NCBI GenBank assembly: GCA_017550655.1
Contig: JAFZOK010000042.1
Span: forward strand, 1 to 61,900
DNA length: 61,900 bases
Direction: 5' to 3'
Source: Bacteroidales bacterium
GTDB lineage: Bacteria > Bacteroidota > Bacteroidia > Bacteroidales > UBA932
Position numbers and translations under genes: made by a program. Positions 10,248-17,918 of this stretch are shown here, one piece after another. Position 1 is the stretch's first letter; every line of letters begins with the position of its first letter. The notes beneath the pieces are model-generated. The model was not told where the DNA came from and did no database searches. It was given only the letters and a program-made list of their open reading frames with translations.

Positions 10248-11378
10248 TTATTGAATTTTACGAATCCAGCAACGCCTTCTCATATAAGGTTCCTTGTTGT
10301 AAGTGTCCCATACTTTTATTGCGTTGTTATCCTCCAGTTGAGGATTGCTTATTGCACTCTTAAGTTTAAGTTTATAATAAGTTCCCTCCATAACGGTGTG
10401 CAGTATTGAGGAGAGACCCTTTGACTGCCAGGCCGGTGCAGAACCTATAAGCATCAGATCTACAACCTTGAACCTGATGAAGGCCAAAAGGATGAAGAAC
10501 CAGCCTATAGGGAAAAGTTTCCCGTTTGCCCGCTTCAAAGCTCTTGAGAGTGAAGGGATTGAGACGCCAAAGGAGACAAGTTTGTTATCCTTGTCTACCA
10601 CCATGCAGGTGAGTCCGTCTCTCATATAAGGGAAGTAGTGATCTGCAATCTCCTTCTGCTCTTCTTCCGTGTAAGGAATAAAGTTATGAACCGTTTTAAA
10701 GGCATCATTATAGAGAGCAAAGAACTGTTTGAGCAAATCCTCCTTAAGCTCTTTATTCTTTCTTATCTCCCTGAGTTTCAGAACCCTCAGTTCATATTTC
10801 TCCATCAGAAGTTTGGAGATTCGGCCCAGTTTTTCCGGCAGTCCCTGCTGAGGATCCATCTCAAACTGAACCCAGTCACACTCCTTCTCAAACCCCATCT
10901 TCTCCATATAATCCACGTAGTAAGGGTAGTTGTAAAGGCAGTTGGCCTGAGGCATCTTGTCAAAACCCTCAACCAGCATACCCTGCCTGCCCATTGTATT
11001 GTAAGCCAGAGGTCCGTGGATTTCCGTCATACCCTCTGATGCTCCCCATTTCTCTACAGCCTCAACTAAAGATTGTGCAACCTTTTCATCTTCAATAAAA
11101 TCTAACCATCCGAATCTTACTCTCTTAAGGGAGTAATAATCGTTATATCTTGGATTTATAATGCCCTGCACTCTGCCAACCACCTTGCCGCTCTCATCGT
11201 ATGCCAGGAAAAGCTTTCTCTTGCAATACTTTAAAGCGGGGTCTTTGGTCAAAGAGTTCCTCTGATCCATATCCAACGTAGGGACATAGACCTTGCACTT
11301 TCTGTACAAGCGGTTTTGGAACTTGTAGAAAGCGCGCAACTCCTTTGAGGTGGAAACCTCTTTAACTGTAATTGGCAT
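10248..11378 (-). CDS. GNAT-like N-acetyltransferase family protein, substrate unknown
   Basis: 376 residues, cytoplasmic, no signal peptide. The N-terminal half has a GNAT-like strand pattern (FLAYDESGKVVGRVQGIINPRYNDYY) and a middle section HGPLAYNTMGRQGMLVEGFD; the C-terminal half (IGSAPAWQSKGLSSILHTVMEG near 310) resembles the acetyl-CoA pyrophosphate-binding segment. Similar proteins are common and largely uncharacterised in Bacteroidetes. It lies 31 nt after tcdA and 11 nt before prfA, so it is probably part of a housekeeping operon. Enzyme activity is an inference from fold-like pattern only. Confidence 0.65.
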   Translation of the reverse strand: MPITVKEVSTSKELRAFYKFQNRLYRKCKVYVPTLDMDQRNSLTKDPALKYCKRKLFLAYDESGKVVGRVQGIINPRYNDYYSLKRVRFGWLDFIEDEKVAQSLVEAVEKWGASEGMTEIHGPLAYNTMGRQGMLVEGFDKMPQANCLYNYPYYVDYMEKMGFEKECDWVQFEMDPQQGLPEKLGRISKLLMEKYELRVLKLREIRKNKELKEDLLKQFFALYNDAFKTVHNFIPYTEEEQKEIADHYFPYMRDGLTCMVVDKDNKLVSFGVSIPSLSRALKRANGKLFPIGWFFILLAFIRFKVVDLMLIGSAPAWQSKGLSSILHTVMEGTYYKLKLKSAISNPQLEDNNAIKVWDTYNKEPYMRRRCWIRKIQ

Positions 11379-11409
11379 AAAAAATTAGCAAAGCGTGCAA
11401 AGTTAACAT

Positions 11410-12153
11410 TTATAGGTCAAGAGTCAAAATAGATTTGACCGCCGCCTGTGCGCACACTGCACCGAATACCGCAGGAAGATAAGATATTGTACCCGTACGT
11501 GACTTCTTGTTCTGCTCCTCAAACGGAATAATGGCCTCCTTAATTGGCAGTTCCTCAGAAAAGACCACCTGGAACCCCTTGTGAATACCCACCTTACGCA
11601 GCCTTTTTCTAAGCATATAGGCCAGAGGACAGTTGAAAGATTTGCTTATATCCGTAAGGCGGACCTTTGTGGCGTCATACTTTGCACCCGCCCCCATTGA
11701 ACTCACAAGCGGAATTTTCTCACTCATACAGAGGGAGATAAGGGCAATTTTGGGGGAGAGGGTATCTATGGCGTCCACCACAAAATCTACACAAACCTTC
11801 CCCTCTTTATCCCAAAACGGAAGCACGCTCCTTATATTCTCCTCCGTCAGATACTCATCTATTGCGGTGATTTTAAGCTCTTTATTTATATCCGCCAGCC
11901 TCTCTTTCATCACATCTGTCTTTTTCTTCCCGATAGTTGAATCCACTGCACCCAACTGCCTGTTCTTATTTGTGACGCTATAAACGTCTGAATCTGCAAT
12001 AATTATCTCACCCACTCCCGCTCTTACAATCATCTCTGCCGCAAAGGCGCCAACGCCTCCCAGCCCTATGACGGCAACCCTGGAGCGGGCCAAAAGCTCA
12101 GCCCCCTCTTCTCCAACCTGGAGAATTGTACGTTCCCGCCAAGTTTTATCCAT
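11410..12153 (-). CDS. tcdA: tRNA threonylcarbamoyladenosine dehydratase (TcdA/CsdL)
   Basis: 247 residues of the ThiF/MoeB/E1-like superfamily. It has the nucleotide-binding GLGGVG at 30-35, the IADSDV strand end, NRQ arginine block and VVDAIDT motif; the C-terminal part (SRTGTISYLPAVFGAVCAQAAVKSIL) matches TcdA rather than MoeB or ThiF, which carry different tails. TcdA converts t6A at position 37 of ANN-decoding tRNAs to the cyclic form ct6A using ATP. It starts 3 nt after the mazG stop codon. Confidence 0.9.
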   Translation of the reverse strand: MDKTWRERTILQVGEEGAELLARSRVAVIGLGGVGAFAAEMIVRAGVGEIIIADSDVYSVTNKNRQLGAVDSTIGKKKTDVMKERLADINKELKITAIDEYLTEENIRSVLPFWDKEGKVCVDFVVDAIDTLSPKIALISLCMSEKIPLVSSMGAGAKYDATKVRLTDISKSFNCPLAYMLRKRLRKVGIHKGFQVVFSEELPIKEAIIPFEEQNKKSRTGTISYLPAVFGAVCAQAAVKSILTLDL

Positions 12154-12156
12154 CTG

Positions 12157-12954
12157 TTATTGATTGTTTTCCAAAGATTTAGCCTCTTCCCAAATCTTAT
12201 CCATCTCCTCTAAAGACATCTCCTTAAGGCTGCGCCCCTGCTTGATAGTCTTCTGCTCCAGATAATCAAAGCGGCGGCGGAATTTTGCGCAGGTACTCTC
12301 CAGAGCACTGTCGGGATTAAGATCATACAGACGGGCTGCATTCACAACGGAGAAGATAAAATCTCCCAGTTCCTTCTCAGATGCAACCTTATCATCCTTA
12401 GAGAGTTGCTCTTTAAGTTCTCCCAACTCCTCATAAACCTTGTCCCACACATCCTCTCTCTTTTCCCAATCAAACCCCACGGCACGCGCCTTATCCTGAA
12501 TTCTGTAAGCCTTAATCATACTCGGCAGAGAATTTGGCACTCCGCTCAAAACGCTCTTATTTCCGTCTTTCTCTTTGGTTTTGAGCTGCTCCCAGTTCTT
12601 TATTACCTCCTCTGCACCCTTTACGGCAACCTCTCCGTAAACGTGAGGGTGACGGTATATAAGCTTGTCACAGATGCGGTTGCAAACATCTGCAATATCA
12701 AACTCTCCCTTCTCCTTTCCAATTTTTGCGTAAAAAACAATGTGAAGCAGAAGGTCTCCCAGTTCTTTGCTTACCTCATGAAGGTCTCCGTTCTGAATAG
12801 CCTCGGTAAGTTCGTAGGTCTCTTCAATAGTCTGAGGCCTAAGAGATTCCATTGTCTGCTTATGATCCCACGGACACTTCTCACGGAGCGTATCCATAAC
12901 GTCCAGCAACCTTGAAAAGGCCGCCAGTTCTTTTTCTCTCTTATTTTCCATCAC
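12157..12954 (-). CDS. mazG: nucleoside triphosphate pyrophosphohydrolase MazG
   Basis: 265 residues, the usual size for two-domain MazG. The N-terminal domain shows LREKCPWDHKQT, EETYELTEAI and ELGDLLLHIVFYAKI, the acidic EExxE...ExxD magnesium-binding pattern; a second MazG-like half follows (KELGDFIFSVVNAARLY). MazG hydrolyses NTPs/dNTPs to monophosphates and pyrophosphate, protecting the nucleotide pool and modulating (p)ppGpp levels. It is between the FKBP lipoprotein genes and tcdA; two adjacent Met codons are both possible starts. Confidence 0.95.
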   Translation of the reverse strand: MMENKREKELAAFSRLLDVMDTLREKCPWDHKQTMESLRPQTIEETYELTEAIQNGDLHEVSKELGDLLLHIVFYAKIGKEKGEFDIADVCNRICDKLIYRHPHVYGEVAVKGAEEVIKNWEQLKTKEKDGNKSVLSGVPNSLPSMIKAYRIQDKARAVGFDWEKREDVWDKVYEELGELKEQLSKDDKVASEKELGDFIFSVVNAARLYDLNPDSALESTCAKFRRRFDYLEQKTIKQGRSLKEMSLEEMDKIWEEAKSLENNQ

Positions 12955-12963
12955 TTAAGGAGA

Positions 12964-14055
12964 TTAATCTTTTGAAGGAGGGAATTTTTTGTCTGCTGAA
13001 CGAGCCATCCAAACATCAAACCTCAGCATTGCATACTCCGGAACACCCTTTCCGGATTCCATATTACCTTGAGAGCCGTAACCCAGACCGGACATAAAGA
13101 TTGCAACTGCTTTGTCCTTGTAAGTCATACTCTTAAGAGCACGAGCAAAACCCGGAACGTATGATTGAGCACTCTCATCCTGGGTAGTGGTACTTTGACC
13201 GGAGTTTGTGGAGTATTTTGCCATCTCCTCCCAAGTCTCCGTCATCTTAACACTCAGAGGCTCGTAATCATTGGATGAATCATAAATCCTATATTTCTTT
13301 GCAGTATCTGCAATGTTGGTGTCAAACACATATCCGTCCAGCAAGCGGCCTACATACCAAACATTTACGGAAGTACCGGACTCAATGGTATCTGCTGCAG
13401 GAATGCCACTTGGATGAACAAAGTTGCGGAAGTAATAACCGTATGCGGTTGAATCTATCTTTTGAGCAAAGTTCTTCTTAATATAGCTCTCAATAGAATC
13501 TATCTGATACTTTTCCACATCATCTATCACAACACCTGCCTTAATTGAGTAAATCATACTTACCTGACTCTGCTGTCCCCTTCCATTCCCCCCTGTATAA
13601 TTTGCGGAATTTGTGTTTGATGCAACGGTTAGCCAAGGCGGAATTATTGCGGTTGCAGAAGCCCCTTTGTTCATCTTCATAAGGAGTTCCGTCATTCCCT
13701 TTGTAACGGTTCCGTCCAAAACAAAGATTGAAGGGCCATAATAGACAGCAGGATCGTAAGTTCCCAGCATACGGGCCTGAACGGAATCCGTTGTGCTCTG
13801 GCATGTTCCTGCTAGATTGTATGTACTGTAATGAACGTAAATTCCGTCATAATCTCCCGGTTTAATTCCTGCACCCTCGGCAAAATCTATAATGGTCAAA
13901 CCAGATGAGAGTTTTGTGGCATTTGGACAGTGGGTCTGAATATAGGCATCCAATATTTTCTCCTGTATCTCACGGGTGCTCTCCTCCTTCTCCCTGGCAC
14001 AGGAGAAAAACGCCGTAACCGCCAAAGCCATAAATAGATAGCTAATCTTACTCAT
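12964..14055 (-). CDS. FKBP-type peptidyl-prolyl isomerase-like lipoprotein, two FKBP-like regions
   Basis: 363 residues with a lipoprotein signal peptide ending FFSCAREKE (lipobox Cys about residue 19), so probably anchored in the outer or inner membrane. Two FKBP-like segments are visible: residues ~45-175 (GIYVHYSTYNLAG...KGMTELLMKMNKGASATAIIPP) and ~215-355 (VNVWYVGRLLDGYVFDTN...GFARALKSMTYKDKAVAIFMSGLGYG). Family members catalyse prolyl cis-trans isomerisation and chaperone envelope proteins; Bacteroidetes gliding-associated PPIases have this form. The next upstream gene encodes a smaller relative, suggesting duplication. Confidence 0.85.
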   Translation of the reverse strand: MSKISYLFMALAVTAFFSCAREKEESTREIQEKILDAYIQTHCPNATKLSSGLTIIDFAEGAGIKPGDYDGIYVHYSTYNLAGTCQSTTDSVQARMLGTYDPAVYYGPSIFVLDGTVTKGMTELLMKMNKGASATAIIPPWLTVASNTNSANYTGGNGRGQQSQVSMIYSIKAGVVIDDVEKYQIDSIESYIKKNFAQKIDSTAYGYYFRNFVHPSGIPAADTIESGTSVNVWYVGRLLDGYVFDTNIADTAKKYRIYDSSNDYEPLSVKMTETWEEMAKYSTNSGQSTTTQDESAQSYVPGFARALKSMTYKDKAVAIFMSGLGYGSQGNMESGKGVPEYAMLRFDVWMARSADKKFPPSKD

Positions 14056-14060
14056 TATAT

Positions 14061-14594
14061 CTAATTGTTCTTAATAATCTTATAAACAGTAATATCAAAG
14101 AGGAGCGGAGTCATCTTTGGTACGTTAAACAAAATCTGGTTTCCGTAACCGTATTGGCCTGAGAAGATTATGTAACTGTTCTCTCCCGTTCTCATCCCCT
14201 CAAGTCCGTTCTTGAGCCCCTCAATAAGAGGATCACTTCCATACTTAATCTTCTTTGGAAGACCGTCTGTATAAAAGCCCGCAGCCTCTGCAACCTCCTC
14301 AACGTTAGTGGCAAATAGAGAACCCTTACCGCCGCTGAAGGTGTAGCCGCTAAAGTAGAAATAGAGAGAATCTCCTTTCTTTAGGGTATCTATGGATGTT
14401 CCCTCCTGTAGCACCACTCTTACTGCCCCTTTGCGGTAAACAACTCTGTTCTCAGTACTTAAACCTCCCACATAACTGTCTATTGCCGCCTCCTGACTGG
14501 CGTATGTATTTTTGCGGTCCTCCTTGTCACAGGAGAGAACCGTAAAGGCCACAGCCATCAGAATAAGCAAATATCTTCTCATAAACAGTCTCAT
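14061..14594 (-). CDS. FKBP-type peptidyl-prolyl isomerase-like lipoprotein
   Basis: 177 residues with a lipoprotein signal peptide (RRYLLILMAVAFTVLSC). One FKBP-like domain follows: DSLYFYFSGYTFSGG, DPLIEGLKNGLEGMRTGENSYIIF and QYGYGNQ, typical of the isomerase core. It overlaps the DHH phosphoesterase gene by four bases (ATGA), so the two are translationally coupled, and it is followed 5 nt later by the larger FKBP lipoprotein. A second Met at residue 5 is an alternative start. Confidence 0.85.
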   Translation of the reverse strand: MRLFMRRYLLILMAVAFTVLSCDKEDRKNTYASQEAAIDSYVGGLSTENRVVYRKGAVRVVLQEGTSIDTLKKGDSLYFYFSGYTFSGGKGSLFATNVEEVAEAAGFYTDGLPKKIKYGSDPLIEGLKNGLEGMRTGENSYIIFSGQYGYGNQILFNVPKMTPLLFDITVYKIIKNN

Positions 14595-15622
14595 TTTGTA
14601 TCAAAAGGTGTGCCGTTAATCTCCTTCAGAAAGCTCTCCAGGGAGTTTTTAAAATACTCCTCCACCTGCTGCACCGGTATGTAAATTCTGCCTCCGGCAG
14701 CCCTCTCATGCCCGCCTCCGTTGAAAAACCTTCTGGAGAGGGCATTTACAGATACGGCCCCTTTGGAGCGCAAAGATACTTTAATATAGTTTTCAGTCTC
14801 AGTAAAAAAGCCGGAAACTTCCACATCTGCAATCTTCAGAGCCAGATTTACAAACCCCTCGGAGTCTCCCTCCTTGTAGTTGAACTCCTCCTGAGTCTTT
14901 TTGTCCATTACCATCACCGCCGCCTTAAGATGCGGGAAAATCCTCATCTTCTCCAGCAACATCTTGCCCATAAGCCTCATACGGCTCTCAGAGAAACTGT
15001 TCAGCACGTTCATCTGAATCTTCTCACGGTCCACCTTACGCTCCTCAATCTGAGAGGCCATAAGGAAGGTGGAGGCAAATACTGAGTTGGAGAAATTGTT
15101 GGTATCTGTCATCATACCTGTATAAAGAGAAATGCAGCTCTCCATTGGGATCTCCTCCCCGGTCTCCTTAAGCAGCCACCAGGTAAGCTCTGAGGCTGAG
15201 GAGATTTCAGTGGTGGATATTGTAAGGTCTGCAAAAGCCTCAGGAGAAGGGTGATGGTCTATGAGCACCTTACGAGCGGTGCTGGAGGCTATGTATTCCT
15301 TCATCCATTCAGTGCGGGAGAGGGTGTTAAAATCCATCGCGATGATTAAGTCTGCAGCAGATATAAGCTCAGCTCCTTTCTCCTTACTGTCAAAGAAATA
15401 GACAATCTCCCCCTGGGGATCCAAAAAGTTCAGATAATCCGGCCCTGCGTTTGGCAGCACAACGGAGCACTCCGCACTGCAGAGCGAGCGAATCCAGCTC
15501 TTCATGCCCGTAACGGAGCCTACGCAGTCTCCATCGGGATTAAGATGACCCACTATCACAACCCTTTTTGACGCCAGGACCATGGCTTTGAAGGCCCGGG
15601 CACTCTCCTTTGTTACTATCAT
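14591..15622 (-). CDS. DHH/DHHA1 phosphoesterase, NrnA-like oligoribonuclease/pAp phosphatase
   Basis: 343 residues. The DHH domain shows GHLNPDGDCVGS near 25, IAMDFN near 94, IDHHPSP near 120 and a TGMMTDTNNF block; the DHHA1 domain ends with the GGGHERAAGG nucleic acid-binding motif near 312-321. NrnA-type enzymes degrade nano-RNAs and dephosphorylate 3'-phosphoadenosine 5'-phosphate, and some act on cyclic dinucleotide products. It heads the leftward operon running through the FKBP genes, mazG and tcdA. Confidence 0.9.
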   Translation of the reverse strand: MIVTKESARAFKAMVLASKRVVIVGHLNPDGDCVGSVTGMKSWIRSLCSAECSVVLPNAGPDYLNFLDPQGEIVYFFDSKEKGAELISAADLIIAMDFNTLSRTEWMKEYIASSTARKVLIDHHPSPEAFADLTISTTEISSASELTWWLLKETGEEIPMESCISLYTGMMTDTNNFSNSVFASTFLMASQIEERKVDREKIQMNVLNSFSESRMRLMGKMLLEKMRIFPHLKAAVMVMDKKTQEEFNYKEGDSEGFVNLALKIADVEVSGFFTETENYIKVSLRSKGAVSVNALSRRFFNGGGHERAAGGRIYIPVQQVEEYFKNSLESFLKEINGTPFDTK

Positions 15623-15652
15623 ATCAATATCCTCTGCAAAATTAAAAATATA

Positions 15653-15683
15653 TTGCTTGATGAGAAGATTTTTTTTACTTTTG
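15653..15683 (+). promoter_or_regulatory. promoter for the 15725 gene
   Basis: A TTG at 15653-15655 and a -7 box TACTTTTG at 15676-15683 are separated by 20 nt, fitting the Bacteroidetes housekeeping sigma pattern. It lies in the 102-nt divergent gap between the DHH phosphoesterase and the next gene. Confidence 0.6.
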
Positions 15684-15724
15684 TCTCTGATATTTAAACT
15701 ACGGATAAAATAATAGTCACGTAT

Positions 15725-16405
15725 ATGAAAAAATTATTAACAGTTGTTATTCTCCCTATTATCATCCTGCTCCTTGCATGGTTGATTTACAGCGGAATCA
15801 GAAAACCTATCGCCTTTAACAAGGAGAAAGATTTCAGAAGTGAGTTTGCAATTCAGAAGCTGAAGGATATTCGTACGCTTCAGGTTGCCTACAAGAACAA
15901 GTTTGGTAAGTTCGCCACTGCAGTTGACTCTCTTATAGACTTTTATAAGAACGGTAAGATGACTATCGTGAAGCAGATGGGTAGTGCCAATGACTCAGTT
16001 ATGATGGCTCACACAGAGGCTGTAAAGAAGGCTAACAAGGGCATTACAGATAAGGGACTCTATGAGCTCTATCTTAAGGGAGACCACAACCTGGTATTCT
16101 CACTTCCTAGCGATATTCTTGTTAAGGACACTCTCCTCAAGAGAGAGGACTTTAACATTGATTCTCTTGGAGTTATCCCATTCTCTGGCGGTAAGAAGAT
16201 TGAGATGAAGTCTGTTGTAAAGCAGGTTTCAGGAGTTGACGTTCCTCTGTTTGAGGCCTCTATTCCTTACAATGACCTTCTCCGCGGAATGGATCATCAG
16301 CTTATTGTAAACCTTAACGCAGAGAGAGAGAACATCTCTAAATTCCCTGGCCTTAAGGTTGGTAGCGTTGATTCTCCTAACAACAACGCAGGTAACTGGG
16401 AGTAA
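15725..16405 (+). CDS. conserved single-pass membrane protein, unknown function
   Basis: 226 residues: a short cytoplasmic start, one hydrophobic segment (residues ~5-24) and a soluble domain of about 200 residues rich in Lys, Asp and Ser. The stretch RSEFAIQKLKDIRTLQVAYKNKFGKF resembles the helical start of pilin-like or type II secretion-like subunits, but this is weak. I do not recognise a family with known function. It is monocistronic by layout: its own promoter upstream and a good terminator 38 nt after the stop codon. Confidence 0.75.
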   Translation: MKKLLTVVILPIIILLLAWLIYSGIRKPIAFNKEKDFRSEFAIQKLKDIRTLQVAYKNKFGKFATAVDSLIDFYKNGKMTIVKQMGSANDSVMMAHTEAVKKANKGITDKGLYELYLKGDHNLVFSLPSDILVKDTLLKREDFNIDSLGVIPFSGGKKIEMKSVVKQVSGVDVPLFEASIPYNDLLRGMDHQLIVNLNAERENISKFPGLKVGSVDSPNNNAGNWE

Positions 16406-16442
16406 CAGAAATTAGGATGCCTTACGGGTATCTGGAATTATG

Positions 16443-16474
16443 GGGGATGGCCGTTTAGCCGTCCCCTATTTTTA
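16443..16474 (+). terminator. Rho-independent terminator after the 15725 gene
   Basis: A nine-base-pair stem GGGGATGGC / GCCGTCCCC (one T-G wobble) with loop CGTTTA is followed by TATTTTTA. It stands 38 nt after the stop codon. Confidence 0.85.
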
Positions 16475-16546
16475 TACTCTCACTCCTTGTCAGACATTTT
16501 TTATTAACTTGCGCCTTGGAACTGAAGGCTTTTTTCCAACAGCAAA

Positions 16547-17056
16547 ATGGCAGATTACTCACCAACATCACTTTTCACACTTGTTCCTGCAGAAGGCAGC
16601 CATAAAATGTCTCTGCAGCAGATTCTTGCGGAACTCTTTAACCTTCCGCAGGAGACAGAGGTATTTACAGAAGAGGTTCCGGAGTACAACGCCACCCTTG
16701 TATATTGCTGGGAAAGAGAGCATAACCAGGCTCTCTCTCCAATGGCTTCGCTAAAGCCAACGGTTTTAAAACACCTTAAATCTCTCTCCAAAATTAAGGA
16801 GCACAACAAACTCATTCTTGATTTTGATATCAGCAGAAAGAAGACTACGCTGCTGCTGGCTGAGGGAGAGAAACTTATACTTGCCAACAGCTACCACACG
16901 GTAGATTTTGGAAGCGCCATTTACTATATGCTGGAACTTCTGAGAAAGAGCCAGTTGAACCCTCAGCAGACCACGGTAAACCTCTACGGCAAAACCACGG
17001 ATGAGGAGCTCAAGCGCCTTGGAGAGTACGTTAAAGAGATAAAAATCTGCTTATGA
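16547..17056 (+). CDS. DUF3822-like protein, shorter than usual
   Basis: 169 residues. The C-terminal part (KLILDFDISRKKTTLLLAEGEKLILANSYHTVDFGSAIYYMLELLRKSQLNPQQTTVNLYGK) resembles the actin-like ATPase-fold pattern of DUF3822 proteins, which in Bacteroidetes typically precede rsmD. Full-length relatives are usually around 250-280 residues, so the N-terminal part appears missing here; the upstream 140 nt contains a terminator, which argues for a naturally short gene rather than a missed start. Stop and rsmD start overlap by four bases (ATGA). Confidence 0.65.
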   Translation: MADYSPTSLFTLVPAEGSHKMSLQQILAELFNLPQETEVFTEEVPEYNATLVYCWEREHNQALSPMASLKPTVLKHLKSLSKIKEHNKLILDFDISRKKTTLLLAEGEKLILANSYHTVDFGSAIYYMLELLRKSQLNPQQTTVNLYGKTTDEELKRLGEYVKEIKICL

Positions 17057-17604
17057 GAATTATAGGCGGATATCTGAAAGGCAAAACCATTATGCCGCCT
17101 GCAGGCTATCCTGCAAGACCAACCACAGACTTTGCAAAAGAGGGATTGTTCAACATCCTGGAGAATGAGTTTGACTTTGCAAACCGCTCACTCTTAGACC
17201 TTTTTGGCGGAACGGGAAGTATATGCGCAGAGTTTATATCCAGAGGAGGAGCGGAAGCCGTATGCGTTGAGATGAACCGCAAGAACGCCTCCTTTATAAG
17301 CAAGATGCACAGGAGCCTGGGTATAAAGACCATTAGGACAGTCCATTGCAATGTGTTTGACTTTTTGGATCTCTGCAACCGGGAGTTCGACTTCATCTTT
17401 GCAGACCCGCCCTATCAGTTGGAAGGCATTGACACCCTGCCGGACAAGATCTTTGCCCACAAGCCGGCTATACTTGTGCAGGAAGAGAAGCGTGCAGAGT
17501 GCTATTTCATATTGGAGCACGGGGCAGATTATGACTTTAGCAACCATCCAAGATTTGTGAAGGAGAGGCACTACGGAAACGTTCATTTCTCCTTCTTTAA
17601 ATAG
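17053..17604 (+). CDS. rsmD: 16S rRNA (guanine966-N2)-methyltransferase
   Basis: 183 residues, standard size. RsmD methylates G966 of 16S rRNA during 30S assembly. SAM-binding motif I is LLDLFGGTGSICAEFISRGG starting near residue 45 (given here in part), followed by CVEMNRKN and the catalytic DPPY tetrapeptide in FIFADPPYQ near residue 118. The N terminus MRIIGGYLKGKTI is typical of the family. It is translationally coupled to the DUF3822-like gene. Confidence 0.95.
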   Translation: MRIIGGYLKGKTIMPPAGYPARPTTDFAKEGLFNILENEFDFANRSLLDLFGGTGSICAEFISRGGAEAVCVEMNRKNASFISKMHRSLGIKTIRTVHCNVFDFLDLCNREFDFIFADPPYQLEGIDTLPDKIFAHKPAILVQEEKRAECYFILEHGADYDFSNHPRFVKERHYGNVHFSFFK

Positions 17605-17653
17605 AGCCTTCATTAATCCTAAGGCCTTGTATCCATAAAAGTTTATTAACTAC

Positions 17654-17683
17654 TTGCAGAATAAAAAAAGTTATCTATATTTG
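17654..17683 (+). promoter_or_regulatory. promoter of tRNA-Asp
   Basis: TTG at 17654-17656, 19 nt spacer, then TATATTTG at 17676-17683, an exact TAnnTTTG -7 box 17 nt before the tRNA 5' end. Confidence 0.75.
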
Positions 17684-17700
17684 CACTCCCAAACAAAAAC

Positions 17701-17775
17701 GGTGCGTTAGTTCAGTTTGGTTAGAATGCCTGCCTGTCACGCAGGAGGTCACGAGTTCGAGCCTCGTACGCACCG
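17701..17775 (+). tRNA. tRNA-Asp (anticodon GTC)
   Basis: Folds as a cloverleaf: acceptor GGTGCGT/ACGCACC, anticodon arm CCTGC-CTGTCAC-GCAGG with anticodon GTC, T arm ACGAG-TTCGAGC-CTCGT, discriminator G at 17775. The CCA end is not encoded. It has its own promoter and terminator. Confidence 0.97.
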
Positions 17776-17815
17776 CAAAAAAAAGAGAGTTGCGAAGGCA
17801 ACTCTCTTTTTTTGC
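17775..17815 (+). terminator. Rho-independent terminator after tRNA-Asp
   Basis: A-tract plus GAGAGTTGC, loop GAAG, then GCAACTCTC followed by seven T residues: a strong stem directly after the tRNA. The A-tract lets the stem also work on the other strand. Confidence 0.92.
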
Positions 17816-17816
17816 G

Positions 17817-17918
17817 GTGCTTTGCACTTTTGTCCCCCCCGGCTTTGCCGGCCCCTCTAGGGGCATGCGATGCTCCGCATCGGGCGCAAGCGCCTTATTA
17901 ATGTGGTGCGAAAGCACC
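17817..17918 (-). repeat. modular multi-hairpin intergenic element, copy 1
   Basis: On the + strand the hairpins are CCGGC-TTT-GCCGG (17839-17851), CCCCT-CT-AGGGG (17852-17863), CGATG-CTCCG-CATCG (17868-17882) and GGCGC-AA-GCGCC (17883-17894), then TTATTAATG and an extra GGTGC-GAAA-GCACC (17905-17918) that touches the stop codon of the acyl-CoA synthetase. A small GTGC-TTT-GCAC lies at 17817-17827. As transcribed from that gene the order is reversed, so I assign the minus strand. Copies 2 and 3 are at 21358-21419 and 32724-32782. Confidence 0.8.

Noticed and set aside
17675-17917. 80-codon minus-strand frame across tRNA-Asp and the hairpin element
   Set aside because: It runs antisense through the tRNA and the hairpin element; the PGFAGPSRG-like string is an artefact of the repeat.
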